24,952 nucleotides of DNA, from assembly GCA_005879205.1 (NCBI GenBank), contig VBLD01000103.1, positions 1-24,952 on the forward strand, in the 5' to 3' direction. The notes under the pieces were generated by a model. It was not told where the DNA came from, made no database searches, and saw only the letters and a program-made list of their open reading frames with translations. The position numbers were made by a program, and so were the translations under genes. This document shows, one piece after another, positions 1 to 5,620 of this stretch. Every line of letters starts with the position of its first letter. The first letter of the stretch is position 1. This DNA is from Deltaproteobacteria bacterium (GTDB taxonomy: Bacteria > Desulfobacterota > Binatia > DP-6).

Positions 1-279
1 GTCGGAGGTGAAGGTGAGCACGGTGGTGTCCCCACCCCCCGCGTCGCGCAGCAGGAGCGAGACCGGCACGGAGGCGCCGAGCCGGGTGGCGCGCAGCACC
101 ATCCAGGATCCACCGTCCGACATCCTGGCGTGCAGCCGGGCGGCCGCGCGGCTGCCGTCGAGGTTCGCGAAGCTGCCCCCGAACTTCGACTCCTGCCCGG
201 CGGCCGCCGGGGGGCGGAGGAAGGCGGCCAGCGCCAGGATCGAAACGCGAAAGAGATTGGACCTTGGTATTGTCGTCAT
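1..279 (-). CDS. Secreted protein of unknown function, N-terminal part (runs off the window)
   Basis: An open frame reads leftwards from an ATG at 279 and leaves the window after 93 codons without a stop. The N-terminus (MTTIPRSN followed by a hydrophobic stretch to about residue 28, with an Ala-rich end before Gln) looks like a Sec signal peptide, so the product is probably exported. The mature part starts KFGGSFANLDGSRAAARL and alternates polar and hydrophobic residues, as in beta-rich periplasmic proteins. I do not recognise a family. No clear Shine-Dalgarno sequence or promoter was seen upstream. The reading frame is preferred over the plus-strand frames because only this one has a signal peptide and normal composition. 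Confidence 0.6.
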   Translation of the reverse strand, partial: MTTIPRSNLFRVSILALAAFLRPPAAAGQESKFGGSFANLDGSRAAARLHARMSDGGSWMVLRATRLGASVPVSLLLRDAGGGDTTVLTFTSD

Positions 280-560
280 GATCTTGCCCGCTCGCTGCCT
301 CTGGTTCCCGGCTGCTGCCACCCGCGTCGCTCTCCGGGTGATGCAAGCCTGGCACCATCCCCCGCGCGAGCGGGGGCGTGCCCCCGAGTCTCTCGCGGGA
401 CGTCCCGCAGCACGGGTTCTCACGGCGTCGCGGTCGGGGGGTTGGGGGAAACCCGAGTGGGCTGCGGGAAGTCCCCGATGCGCGCTCCCACCCAGATGGG
501 TTCGTTGCCCCGCCATCGTCGAAGCAGGGTTTCGGGCGCGCGAAGCGCCGGCTCGCCGCC
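280..560. other. Non-coding gap with a GNRA-capped hairpin, a perfect palindrome and a G-rich tract
   Basis: No convincing gene lies between the small membrane protein (ends at 561) and the secreted protein (starts at 279), both minus strand. Positions 359-376 form a 7-bp all-GC stem (CCCCCGC / GCGGGGG) capped by GCGA, a GNRA-type tetraloop. Positions 395-408 are a perfect 14-base palindrome (GCGGGACGTCCCGC). Positions about 436-480 hold several runs of three or more G with short loops, a possible G-quadruplex on the plus strand. No T-run follows the hairpin on either strand, so it is not a standard Rho-independent terminator. It could lie in the 5' leader of the minus-strand secreted-protein gene. 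Confidence 0.4.
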
Positions 561-833
561 TCAGATTCCGGCGAGCGAAGCCAGCATCGCGTAGGTGAAG
601 CGCGCTACCCTCACCGTCTCGGCGACCAGGAGCAGCGTATAGACGGCCGTGAGCGCCGTGAGGACGACCTTCGTCCCGCGCGAGAAGCGCGGGCTCCTCC
701 AGAGGAGGGGCAACCCGAGGGGCCCGAGGACGACGAACAGGGCCAGCAGCACGGCCCAAACGCTGTAGAACCAGCGCGACTCGGGTTCCATTCCGCAACC
801 AGTATGCCGGTTCTGTCCGCCACGAAAAACCAC
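561..833 (-). CDS. Small two-helix inner-membrane protein
   Basis: This short gene encodes 90 residues from a GTG at 833, which has a GGGAG about 6 bases upstream. An ATG at 791 would give a 76-residue product starting MEPESRWF and also fits. Two hydrophobic segments are visible: a first helix (VWAVLLALFVVLGPLGLPLLW) and a second (VVLTALTAVYTLLLVAETV). They are separated by a basic loop, RSPRFSRGTK. The Gly-Pro-Leu-Gly-Leu-Pro-Leu-Leu-Trp / Ser-Pro-x-Phe-Ser arrangement resembles small uncharacterised membrane proteins in Gram-negative genomes. Function is unknown. It precedes the cytochrome c gene on the chromosome but lies downstream of it in transcription, with a 20-60 base gap depending on the start, so co-transcription is possible. 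Confidence 0.6.
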   Translation of the reverse strand: MVFRGGQNRHTGCGMEPESRWFYSVWAVLLALFVVLGPLGLPLLWRSPRFSRGTKVVLTALTAVYTLLLVAETVRVARFTYAMLASLAGI

Positions 834-854
834 GCGATCTCCCGCGCGCCCGGC

Positions 855-1682
855 TCAGCGGCTGCGCCGGGGGTCGTGCTTGGCGCGGCTCATGGCGCGG
901 AAGTAGGCGATGAGGGCGTCGAGGTCCGCGTCGGAGAGGTCCGGGTGCGCCGGCATCTTCCCGTAGCGGAAGGTCGTCGGGTTGCGGATGTAGGCCTTGA
1001 TCTGCGCGACCGGCCGGTACTCGACGATGCTCCGCGGCACGTTCAGGTCCGGTCCGACGTCGCCGCCCTCGCCGTTGATCGCGTGGCAGGCGATGCACTC
1101 GCCGCGGAACAGCTCGAATCCCTGCCAGGCCGGCGCGCTGCGCGCGATGCCCGTCGGGACGACGTGCGGGTACTTCTTGCGGAAATCGACGACCTCGAAC
1201 TCGGCGATCTGCCACGGCCAAGGACGCGTCCGCGCCGGTTTCGTCCAGACGAGGTAGAGGGGTCCGGGGTCGATCCCGCGGGGCCCGAGCGGCGCCCACC
1301 GGAGATCCGCGCCCGGTGAGACGTCGGCATCGCCGAACGCCAGGTAGGCGCCGGGCTCCGCGAGCTGCGCGGCGTCCGTCGGCTTGTCGTATCCGTCCCA
1401 GGCGCGGATGAAGACGTCCGCGCTGCCGAGCGCGTCGGCCGGTGTCCCGAAGCCGAAGTGCAGGATGTCGGCGAGCGGACACGCGAGGTACCGCTTGCGC
1501 GCGCGGTAATTCGGATCGTCGACGGTGACGGTCGTCGGGGTGCAGGCAGCCCGCAGCGCCGCGACGTCCACCGCCTTCACCAGGGTGCCGTCGCGCACGA
1601 ATCGGACGTCCGCCGCGTGGACCGCGAGCGGGGCGAGGAGCCCGAGTGTCGAGAGCCCTAGCCGCAACGGGTGCCTGTCCAT
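855..1682 (-). CDS. Exported mono-haem cytochrome c with an N-terminal oxidoreductase-like domain
   Basis: The 275-residue protein opens with a clear signal peptide (about residues 1-23, ending VHAAD), so it acts in the periplasm. Residues about 25-175 form a domain resembling the molybdopterin-oxidoreductase-like fold of electron-transfer proteins (DPNYRARKRYLACPL, DGYDKP, GPLYLVWTKP, EFEVVDFRKKYP), but it has no cofactor motif I can name with confidence. Residues about 183-270 are a class I cytochrome c domain: haem-binding CIACH at 196-200 and the likely axial Met in YGKMPAHPDLS at 243, followed by the usual C-terminal helix. The start codon lies 6 bases after the stop of the RES toxin gene, so it may be the third gene of that transcript. 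No Shine-Dalgarno sequence is obvious. The electron partner is unknown. Confidence 0.8.
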   Translation of the reverse strand: MDRHPLRLGLSTLGLLAPLAVHAADVRFVRDGTLVKAVDVAALRAACTPTTVTVDDPNYRARKRYLACPLADILHFGFGTPADALGSADVFIRAWDGYDKPTDAAQLAEPGAYLAFGDADVSPGADLRWAPLGPRGIDPGPLYLVWTKPARTRPWPWQIAEFEVVDFRKKYPHVVPTGIARSAPAWQGFELFRGECIACHAINGEGGDVGPDLNVPRSIVEYRPVAQIKAYIRNPTTFRYGKMPAHPDLSDADLDALIAYFRAMSRAKHDPRRSR

Positions 1683-1688
1683 CGGCCG

Positions 1689-2219
1689 TCAGGCGGGAGC
1701 GATTCCGAGCAGCTCGGCCGCGTCGTGGACGTCGGCATCCCCGGGACGCAGGCGACGGACGTCGGCGACGCGGAGCCGCGGCGTCGCCCGATCGAAGAGG
1801 GTGACGTTGGTCCACAGCGACTCAAGCCCGCTCGCGCCCGTGCGGTAGAGGGCCAGCGCCTGCGGCTGGGTGACGCGTCGTTGGCGGGTGGCCACGTGCG
1901 ACGGCCGCAGCTGCCGCGCGCGGAGCACGCCGGGATCGTCGAGGTCGAGCAGTGCCGCGCGGTCGTCGAGATCGATCGCCGCGAGAGCCAGGGGGAGGCC
2001 TCGGCGCAGCAGGATCTGCGGGACCATCACGCTGCCGCGGAAGCGCGCCAGCTGCTCGACGATCGCCGCGACGGGCTCGATCGCCACGTACAGGCACCCG
2101 TAGACGTCGGGGTTGTCGTGACGCCCATCGCCCTGATACCGACGGGGAAACCAGAGCGGACCGCCCTCGGCGACCGCCGCGGCGCGACGGTCCCATGCGA
2201 AGCAGCGATGCAGCGTCAG
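1689..2219 (-). CDS. RES-domain toxin (predicted NAD+-degrading toxin)
   Basis: The product matches the RES family (PF08808), whose studied members (for example MbcT) kill or arrest cells by destroying NAD+. Visible family features are the opening LTLHRCFAW, the block GDGRHDNPDVYGCLYVA with the Arg, the following E-x-x-A-A-I-V-E-Q-L with the Glu, the stretch LRPSHVATRQRRVTQPQA, and a C-terminal ESLWTNVTLFDRA containing the Ser. Length is about 176 residues, normal for the family. The start is uncertain. No ATG, GTG or TTG occurs near the conserved N-terminus; a CTG at 2219 overlaps the antitoxin stop as CTGA, which would couple translation. The next ATG upstream (2336) would add 39 residues of poor composition overlapping the antitoxin. 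The gene sits directly behind its antitoxin. Confidence 0.78.
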   Translation of the reverse strand: MTLHRCFAWDRRAAAVAEGGPLWFPRRYQGDGRHDNPDVYGCLYVAIEPVAAIVEQLARFRGSVMVPQILLRRGLPLALAAIDLDDRAALLDLDDPGVLRARQLRPSHVATRQRRVTQPQALALYRTGASGLESLWTNVTLFDRATPRLRVADVRRLRPGDADVHDAAELLGIAPA

Positions 2220-2548
2220 GCGAAGGACTCGGCGCGCTCGGCGCGGATCGCCCGCAGCAGCTCCTCGGCGCGGCCGGCCCGGACGAGATCGATCGGACGG
2301 CGGTCGCCGAGGTGCGGATTCAGGCCGAAGAGCCACGAGCGGGCGGCGCCGGGTTCGTACAGGCGAAGCAGGTTGGCCCAGACGAGCTCGAGGAGGTCGA
2401 TGCGCTCGGCGTTGAGCGGGTCGATCCCGGCGCCGCGAAGCCAGCGGGTGACCTGCGAGCGATTGACGCCGAGGAGGTCCGCGATCGCCGCCCCGGTCTT
2501 GAAGTCGCGCCGGAGAGCCCGGATCTTGGTGGCCGTCGCCAGCGGCAT
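2216..2548 (-). CDS. Xre/MbcA/ParS-type antitoxin (DUF2384 C-terminal domain)
   Basis: This 110-residue protein is the predicted partner of the RES toxin. Residues about 15-40 form a helix-turn-helix (TGAAIADLLGVNRSQVTRWL) expected to bind the operator upstream. The C-terminal part carries the toxin-binding DUF2384 signature WLFGLNPHLGDRRPIDLV, and the extreme C-terminus (RAERAESFA) would insert into the toxin active site in known complexes. The start is the ATG at 2548, because upstream extension gives only low-complexity sequence and a promoter with an inverted repeat lies just ahead. The toxin frame begins inside the last codons of this gene. Autorepression by the antitoxin or the complex is the family rule and fits the operator, but is inferred. 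Confidence 0.85.
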   Translation of the reverse strand: MPLATATKIRALRRDFKTGAAIADLLGVNRSQVTRWLRGAGIDPLNAERIDLLELVWANLLRLYEPGAARSWLFGLNPHLGDRRPIDLVRAGRAEELLRAIRAERAESFA

Positions 2549-2554
2549 GCGCCC

Positions 2555-2583
2555 AGAATAGCGCAACAGATTCCGTTGCGCAA
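2555..2583 (-). promoter_or_regulatory. Predicted promoter of the RES/Xre operon, probably leaderless
   Basis: On the minus strand a TTGCGC (2583-2578) is followed after exactly 17 bases by TATTCT (2560-2555), a fair sigma70-type match. The antitoxin ATG begins only 6 bases after the -10 element, so transcription would start at or next to the start codon and the message would lack a Shine-Dalgarno sequence. No other promoter candidate was seen between L28 and the antitoxin. Confidence 0.5.
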
Positions 2584-2584
2584 C
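2561..2584. promoter_or_regulatory. Palindromic operator candidate for the RES/Xre operon
   Basis: GCGCAAC (2561-2567) and GTTGCGC (2575-2581) form a perfect 7-bp inverted repeat with a 7-base spacer. The right arm also belongs to a perfect 10-base palindrome, GTTGCGCAAC (2575-2584). The repeat covers the promoter spacer and part of the -35 box, the place where an autorepressing Xre-family antitoxin would bind. That the antitoxin binds here is inference. Confidence 0.55.
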
Positions 2585-2649
2585 GCGGATCACGTTCGTC
2601 CGGCGGGCCGGCGGCGCCGTCACGGACAGGCCGCCGTCCTTGCGCGGGG

Positions 2650-2841
2650 CTACGCCGACTTCTGAACCCGGCCCGAGCGGAGACAGCGGGTGCAGACGAG
2701 GAGGCGCTTCGCCGCGCGGCCGACGCGGGCGTGCACGCGCTGAAGATTCGGCCGCCACACGCGCTTGGTCTTGTTGTTCGCGTGGCTCACGTTGTGGCCG
2801 ACCGACCGCTGCTTGCCGCAGATCTCACAGGCGCGCGCCAT
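2650..2841 (-). CDS. rpmB: 50S ribosomal protein L28
   Basis: The 63-residue product reads MARACEICGKQRSVGHNVSH and continues NNKTKRVWRPNLQ, the classic L28 sequence, a basic protein of the large ribosomal subunit. A zinc-type set of cysteines is visible: CEIC at residues 5-8 and CTRC towards the C-terminus. The ATG at 2841 is chosen because L28 proteins begin at this MA(R/K)xCxxCGK motif; upstream in-frame sequence (MLAPSP) is not conserved. Length is normal for the C-plus form. The gene appears to stand alone on the minus strand between the DUF1772-like gene and the toxin-antitoxin operon. A weak TTGCAC...TAGCAC pair with 17-base spacing lies at about 2850-2878, but I do not rate it highly. 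Confidence 0.95.
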   Translation of the reverse strand: MARACEICGKQRSVGHNVSHANNKTKRVWRPNLQRVHARVGRAAKRLLVCTRCLRSGRVQKSA

Positions 2842-2909
2842 GGGCGACGGTGCTAACACGCCCCGCCGGGCCGTGCAACGTGCAGGCAGAAGCCGGATCG
2901 GCGCACCGT

Positions 2910-3359
2910 TCAGGGCACGCTCGGCGCGACTGCACCCGCGAGCACACGAAGCGCGGCGACGAACGCGACCAGCCCGAGCGCGACGCGGACCCAGTGCCAG
3001 CGCCGCCAGCGCCCGAGGAGCGCGACGGTGTCCGCATCGGACATGTAGTACGCCGGGGCGGCAAAGCGGCGATTGGCGGGCTCGTTGACCAGCAACGTGA
3101 CGGCGACGACGCCGGCGGCCGCGGCCGCCGCCAGCGACGACCAGCGACCGCCCACGGCGAGCCAGGCGCCCGCGGCGGCCCCCATGGCTGCTCCCCCGAG
3201 CGGGAACATCAGGGCACCCGTCCGACCGGCATGACGGGCGAACCAGGTGCGGAGCTCCACCGGCGGCAGCCCGCTCCAGAAGGGCAGGAGCACGACGCCG
3301 ATCACGAGCATCGCGCCGGCGAGGAGCCCGAGGAAGAGGGCCGTCAGGTACCCGAGCAT
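2910..3359 (-). CDS. DUF1772-like integral membrane protein
   Basis: The 149-residue product has four hydrophobic segments: LGYLTALFLGLLAGAMLVIGVVLL in two runs near the N-terminus, GALMFPLGGAAMGAAAGAWLAV, LAAAAAAGVVAVTLLVN, and VRVALGLVAFVAALRVLAG in two runs near the C-terminus. Between the third and fourth lies VNEPANRRF, and just before the last helix comes WRRWHWVRVALG. An Asn-x-x-(A/V)-N motif before the third loop and a Trp-x-x-x-(H/N)-x-x-R motif before the last helix are typical of the DUF1772 (anthrone oxygenase-like) family. The biochemical role is unknown. The ATG at 3359 lies 7 bases after the stop of hldE2, so the two genes are probably co-transcribed. Confidence 0.65.
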   Translation of the reverse strand: MLGYLTALFLGLLAGAMLVIGVVLLPFWSGLPPVELRTWFARHAGRTGALMFPLGGAAMGAAAGAWLAVGGRWSSLAAAAAAGVVAVTLLVNEPANRRFAAPAYYMSDADTVALLGRWRRWHWVRVALGLVAFVAALRVLAGAVAPSVP

Positions 3360-3366
3360 CGGGCCG

Positions 3367-3858
3367 CTAGCCCGCGCGGATGCGCCGGATGAGCTCGCTC
3401 GTCGACACGTCCGGGACGAGGTCGATGCGCTCGACGCGGCCGCCGCGCGCCAGGACCTCGTCGCGGCCCACGATGTCGTCGGCCGCCCAGTCCGCCCCCT
3501 TGACGAGGACATCGGGGGCGACGGCGGCGATCAGGCGCCGCGGCGTGTCGTCGTCGAAGACGACCAGGTGGTCGACGGCCGCGAGCCCGGCGAGGACCTC
3601 GGCGCGCTCGGCGACGTCGAGGACGGGGCGGCCGGGTCCCTTCAGGCGCCGGACCGAGGCATCGCCGTTGAGCCCGACGACGAGGGCGTCGCCGAGGGCG
3701 CGGGCCGCCGCCAGGTATCGGACGTGGCCGGGGTGGAGGAGGTCGAAGCAACCGTTGGTGAACACGACGCGCTTCCCGGCGGCGCGCAGCGGTGCAAGCC
3801 GCGCCGAAAGTGTCTCGACGTCCGCGGCGAGCTTCGGGACCGGCACGGATGCGACCAT
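3367..3858 (-). CDS. rfaE2: D-glycero-beta-D-manno-heptose 1-phosphate adenylyltransferase (HldE/RfaE domain II, stand-alone)
   Basis: The enzyme transfers AMP from ATP to heptose 1-phosphate, giving ADP-heptose for the LPS inner core. The 163-residue product has the cytidylyltransferase-fold nucleotide site: VVFTNGCFDLLHPGHVRYL with the HxGH motif at 42-45, then VGLNGDASVRRLKGPGRPV and the C-terminal STSELIRRI that closes the active site. In enterics this is the C-terminal half of the fused HldE. Here only domain II is present, which is common outside enterics, and the kinase domain must be encoded elsewhere. The ATG at 3858 gives the expected length. The gene diverges from pgi across a 68-bp gap. 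Presence of the enzyme argues for a Gram-negative envelope with heptose-containing LPS. Confidence 0.9.
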   Translation of the reverse strand: MVASVPVPKLAADVETLSARLAPLRAAGKRVVFTNGCFDLLHPGHVRYLAAARALGDALVVGLNGDASVRRLKGPGRPVLDVAERAEVLAGLAAVDHLVVFDDDTPRRLIAAVAPDVLVKGADWAADDIVGRDEVLARGGRVERIDLVPDVSTSELIRRIRAG

Positions 3859-3890
3859 ACCGCACCGCGGCGGGGGGTGAAACGCGCACC

Positions 3891-3919
3891 TTGACCCTCC
3901 GAGGGTCGCAGGCTAGACG
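3891..3919 (+). promoter_or_regulatory. Predicted pgi promoter with an overlapping inverted repeat
   Basis: TTGACC (3891-3896) and TAGACG (3914-3919) are spaced by exactly 17 bases in the 68-bp gap between the divergent hldE2 and pgi genes. The -10 element ends 7 bases before the pgi ATG, so the transcript would begin at or next to the start codon. A perfect 7-bp inverted repeat with one central base (GACCCTC C GAGGGTC, 3893-3907) overlaps the -35 box and spacer and is a possible operator. The regulator is unknown. Confidence 0.5.
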
Positions 3920-3926
3920 GCGGCCG

Positions 3927-5336
3927 ATGCCGCAGTACCGGCGCCGGCGCTGGCGCGAGGCGAACGCCCTGCGGCTCGACCTGAACGGGCTCCTCGCCGG
4001 GGCGGTGGGCGGCGACGGGATCGCCCCCGAGGAGCTCGGCGCCTTCGAGCCGGAGCTGCTGCGGGTGCGCGACGCGATCGCGGCCCGGCGGGCCGCGGGG
4101 GAGCTCTCCTTCACCGCCCTGCCGCACGAGCGCGAGCCGGTGCGCCGGGTGCTCGAGGTGGCCGCCGCCGTGCAGGGGCAGTTCGACGCCCTCGTCGTGC
4201 TCGGCATCGGCGGCTCGGCGCTCGGCATCCGGGCGCTGGCCGGCGCGCTCGCCACCGAGGGGAGCGCGCTGCGCATCGTGGTCGCCGACTCGATCGACCC
4301 CGAGACGTTCGGGCCGCTGCTCGCCGGGCTCGATCTGCGGCGGACGCTCTTCAACGTGGTCAGCAAGTCGGGCGAGACCGCCGAGACGATGGCGCAGTTC
4401 ATGATCGTGCGCGACCGCCTGATGCACCAGCTGGGTGCCGTCGACTACAAGCGGCACCTGGTCGTGACCACCGATGCGCGACACGGCTCGCTCCGCCAGA
4501 TCGTCAACGACGAGGGCTTCCAGCAGCTCGTCATCCCCGAGGGGATCGACGGCCGTTACTCGGTGCTCACCGCAGTGGGCCTCTTTCCCGCAGCCGCGGC
4601 CGGCATCGACATCGAGGAGCTGCTCGCCGGCGCGGCGAGCATGGACGAGCGCGGGCGAGCCGCGCCGACCCCGCTGCGCGACCCGGCGCTCGCGCTCGCC
4701 GGGGCGCTCTGGCTCCTCGCGACCCGCCGGCAGAAGCGGATGCTCGTGCTGATGGCGTACTGCGAGCGGCTGGCGGCCACGGGCGACTGGTTCTGCCAGC
4801 TCTGGGCCGAGAGCCTCGGGAAGAGCGTGGAGCTCGGCGACCGGACCGCCGTCTGGGGTCAGACGCCGATCCGGCTCGGCCCCGCCGACCAGCACTCCCA
4901 GCTCCAGCTCTTCGTCGACGGGCCGCCCGACAAGGTGGTCGTGTTTCTCCGCGTCGACGACCACGGGGCGGCGGTCGACGTGCCCGCCACGTACCAGGAC
5001 CTCGAGGGCGTCGGCTACCTGGGCGGCCACTCGCTCGGGGCGCTGTTGAACGCCGAGCAGCGCGCCACCGAGCTGGCGCTCGCCAAGCGCGGGCGCCCGA
5101 GCGCGACCCTCACGCTGCCCGGCGTGACCGCCTTCACCCTCGGCCAGCTCCTGTTCCTCCTCCAGATGGCGGCCGTCGACCTCGCCGCGATCGCCGGCAT
5201 CGATCCGTTCGGACAGCCGGGCGTGGAAGAAAGCAGGCGACTCGCATTCGGCCTCCTCGGACGCCCAGGGTTCGAGGCGTCGCACGACGAGGTCGAGGGC
5301 TGGCTCGCCCAGAAGGACACGCGTTTTATTCTTTAG
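3927..5336 (+). CDS. pgi: Glucose-6-phosphate isomerase
   Basis: Pgi interconverts glucose 6-phosphate and fructose 6-phosphate in the cytoplasm, at the entry to glycolysis and gluconeogenesis. The 469-residue product shows the sugar-isomerase (SIS) features in order: VLGIGGSALGIRAL at 92-104, NVVSKSGETAETM at 143-155 (phosphate-binding Ser/Thr loop), IDGRYSVLTAVGLFP at about 207-221 with the catalytic region, WAESLGKS, and GPADQHSQLQLFVDGPP near the C-terminal active site. The C-terminus has FGQPGVEESRR, also conserved. The length fits the shorter bacterial form. The ATG at 3927 (MPQYRRRRW) is preferred because upstream in-frame sequence overlaps the divergent hldE2 gene and the predicted promoter. 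A strong hairpin begins directly after the stop codon. Confidence 0.95.
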   Translation: MPQYRRRRWREANALRLDLNGLLAGAVGGDGIAPEELGAFEPELLRVRDAIAARRAAGELSFTALPHEREPVRRVLEVAAAVQGQFDALVVLGIGGSALGIRALAGALATEGSALRIVVADSIDPETFGPLLAGLDLRRTLFNVVSKSGETAETMAQFMIVRDRLMHQLGAVDYKRHLVVTTDARHGSLRQIVNDEGFQQLVIPEGIDGRYSVLTAVGLFPAAAAGIDIEELLAGAASMDERGRAAPTPLRDPALALAGALWLLATRRQKRMLVLMAYCERLAATGDWFCQLWAESLGKSVELGDRTAVWGQTPIRLGPADQHSQLQLFVDGPPDKVVVFLRVDDHGAAVDVPATYQDLEGVGYLGGHSLGALLNAEQRATELALAKRGRPSATLTLPGVTAFTLGQLLFLLQMAAVDLAAIAGIDPFGQPGVEESRRLAFGLLGRPGFEASHDEVEGWLAQKDTRFIL

Positions 5337-5361
5337 CGACCCGAGACCATGTCTCGGGTCG
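5337..5361 (+). terminator. 11-bp hairpin directly after the pgi stop codon
   Basis: CGACCCGAGAC (5337-5347) and GTCTCGGGTCG (5351-5361) pair perfectly around a 3-base CAT loop. The stem starts on the base after the pgi TAG. It is followed by GGGAAAGA rather than a T-run, so it is not a canonical intrinsic terminator. It more likely protects the 3' end or marks the left end of the inverted-repeat element. Confidence 0.45.
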
Positions 5362-5587
5362 GGGAAAGACAGCGAGAATGCCCCGGGGTGGAGAGAGGCC
5401 GACGTCATGCCGCGGCCGGCAAAGCCGGCGCGGCACAGCGTGACGTCGTGGAGCGATCGGCTGGGGTAGCGCCGTGGATGCACGGTCCCGACATGCGCGC
5501 TCACGCTCAGCAAAGTTTTGCCGCGCCGGCTCTGCCGGCCGCGGCATGACGTCGGCCTCTCTCTACCCCGCGGCATTCTGTCTTTCC

Positions 5588-5620
5588 CCGACCCGAGACC
5601 GAGACATGGTCTCGGGTCGG
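5588..5620 (+). promoter_or_regulatory. 13-bp hairpin presenting the mutL start codon at its loop
   Basis: CCGACCCGAGACC (5588-5600) pairs perfectly with GGTCTCGGGTCGG (5608-5620), leaving a 7-base loop, GAGACAT. The mutL ATG at 5606-5608 sits at the 3' side of this loop, its G being the first paired base. There is no Shine-Dalgarno sequence outside the stem. If the mRNA folds as drawn, initiation would be limited or need unfolding. The hairpin is the right end of the inverted-repeat element. Confidence 0.55.

Larger units (their letters stand above)
5337..5620. repeat. MITE-like element with ~100-bp inverted repeats between pgi and mutL
   Basis: The left arm (5337-5435) and the right arm (about 5522-5619) are inverted copies. 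Aligned over roughly 95 bases they differ by three substitutions (one in the GAATGCC block, one in the GAGAGAGG block, one in the CCGGCAAAG block) and two short indels (6 and 3 bases). The 85-base middle is unrelated apart from a short AGCGTGA match. Each end is itself a hairpin, and the inner part of each arm holds a GCCGGC-type GC stem. No open frame of its own is credible and no target-site duplication is evident. The element fills the whole pgi-mutL gap and supplies the mutL start codon. It resembles the non-autonomous or REP/BIME-like palindromes of high-GC genomes; family membership is unknown. Confidence 0.8.

Noticed and set aside
3642..5576. A 644-codon open frame on the minus strand opposite pgi
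   Set aside because: It is antisense to a complete, motif-rich pgi gene, is rich in Arg, Glu and His without recognisable domains, and is explained by the open complementary frames typical of very GC-rich DNA.
5337..5620. Insertion sequence between pgi and mutL
   Set aside because: The inverted arms are convincing but there is no transposase frame, and no target-site duplication could be found; it is kept only as a repeat element.
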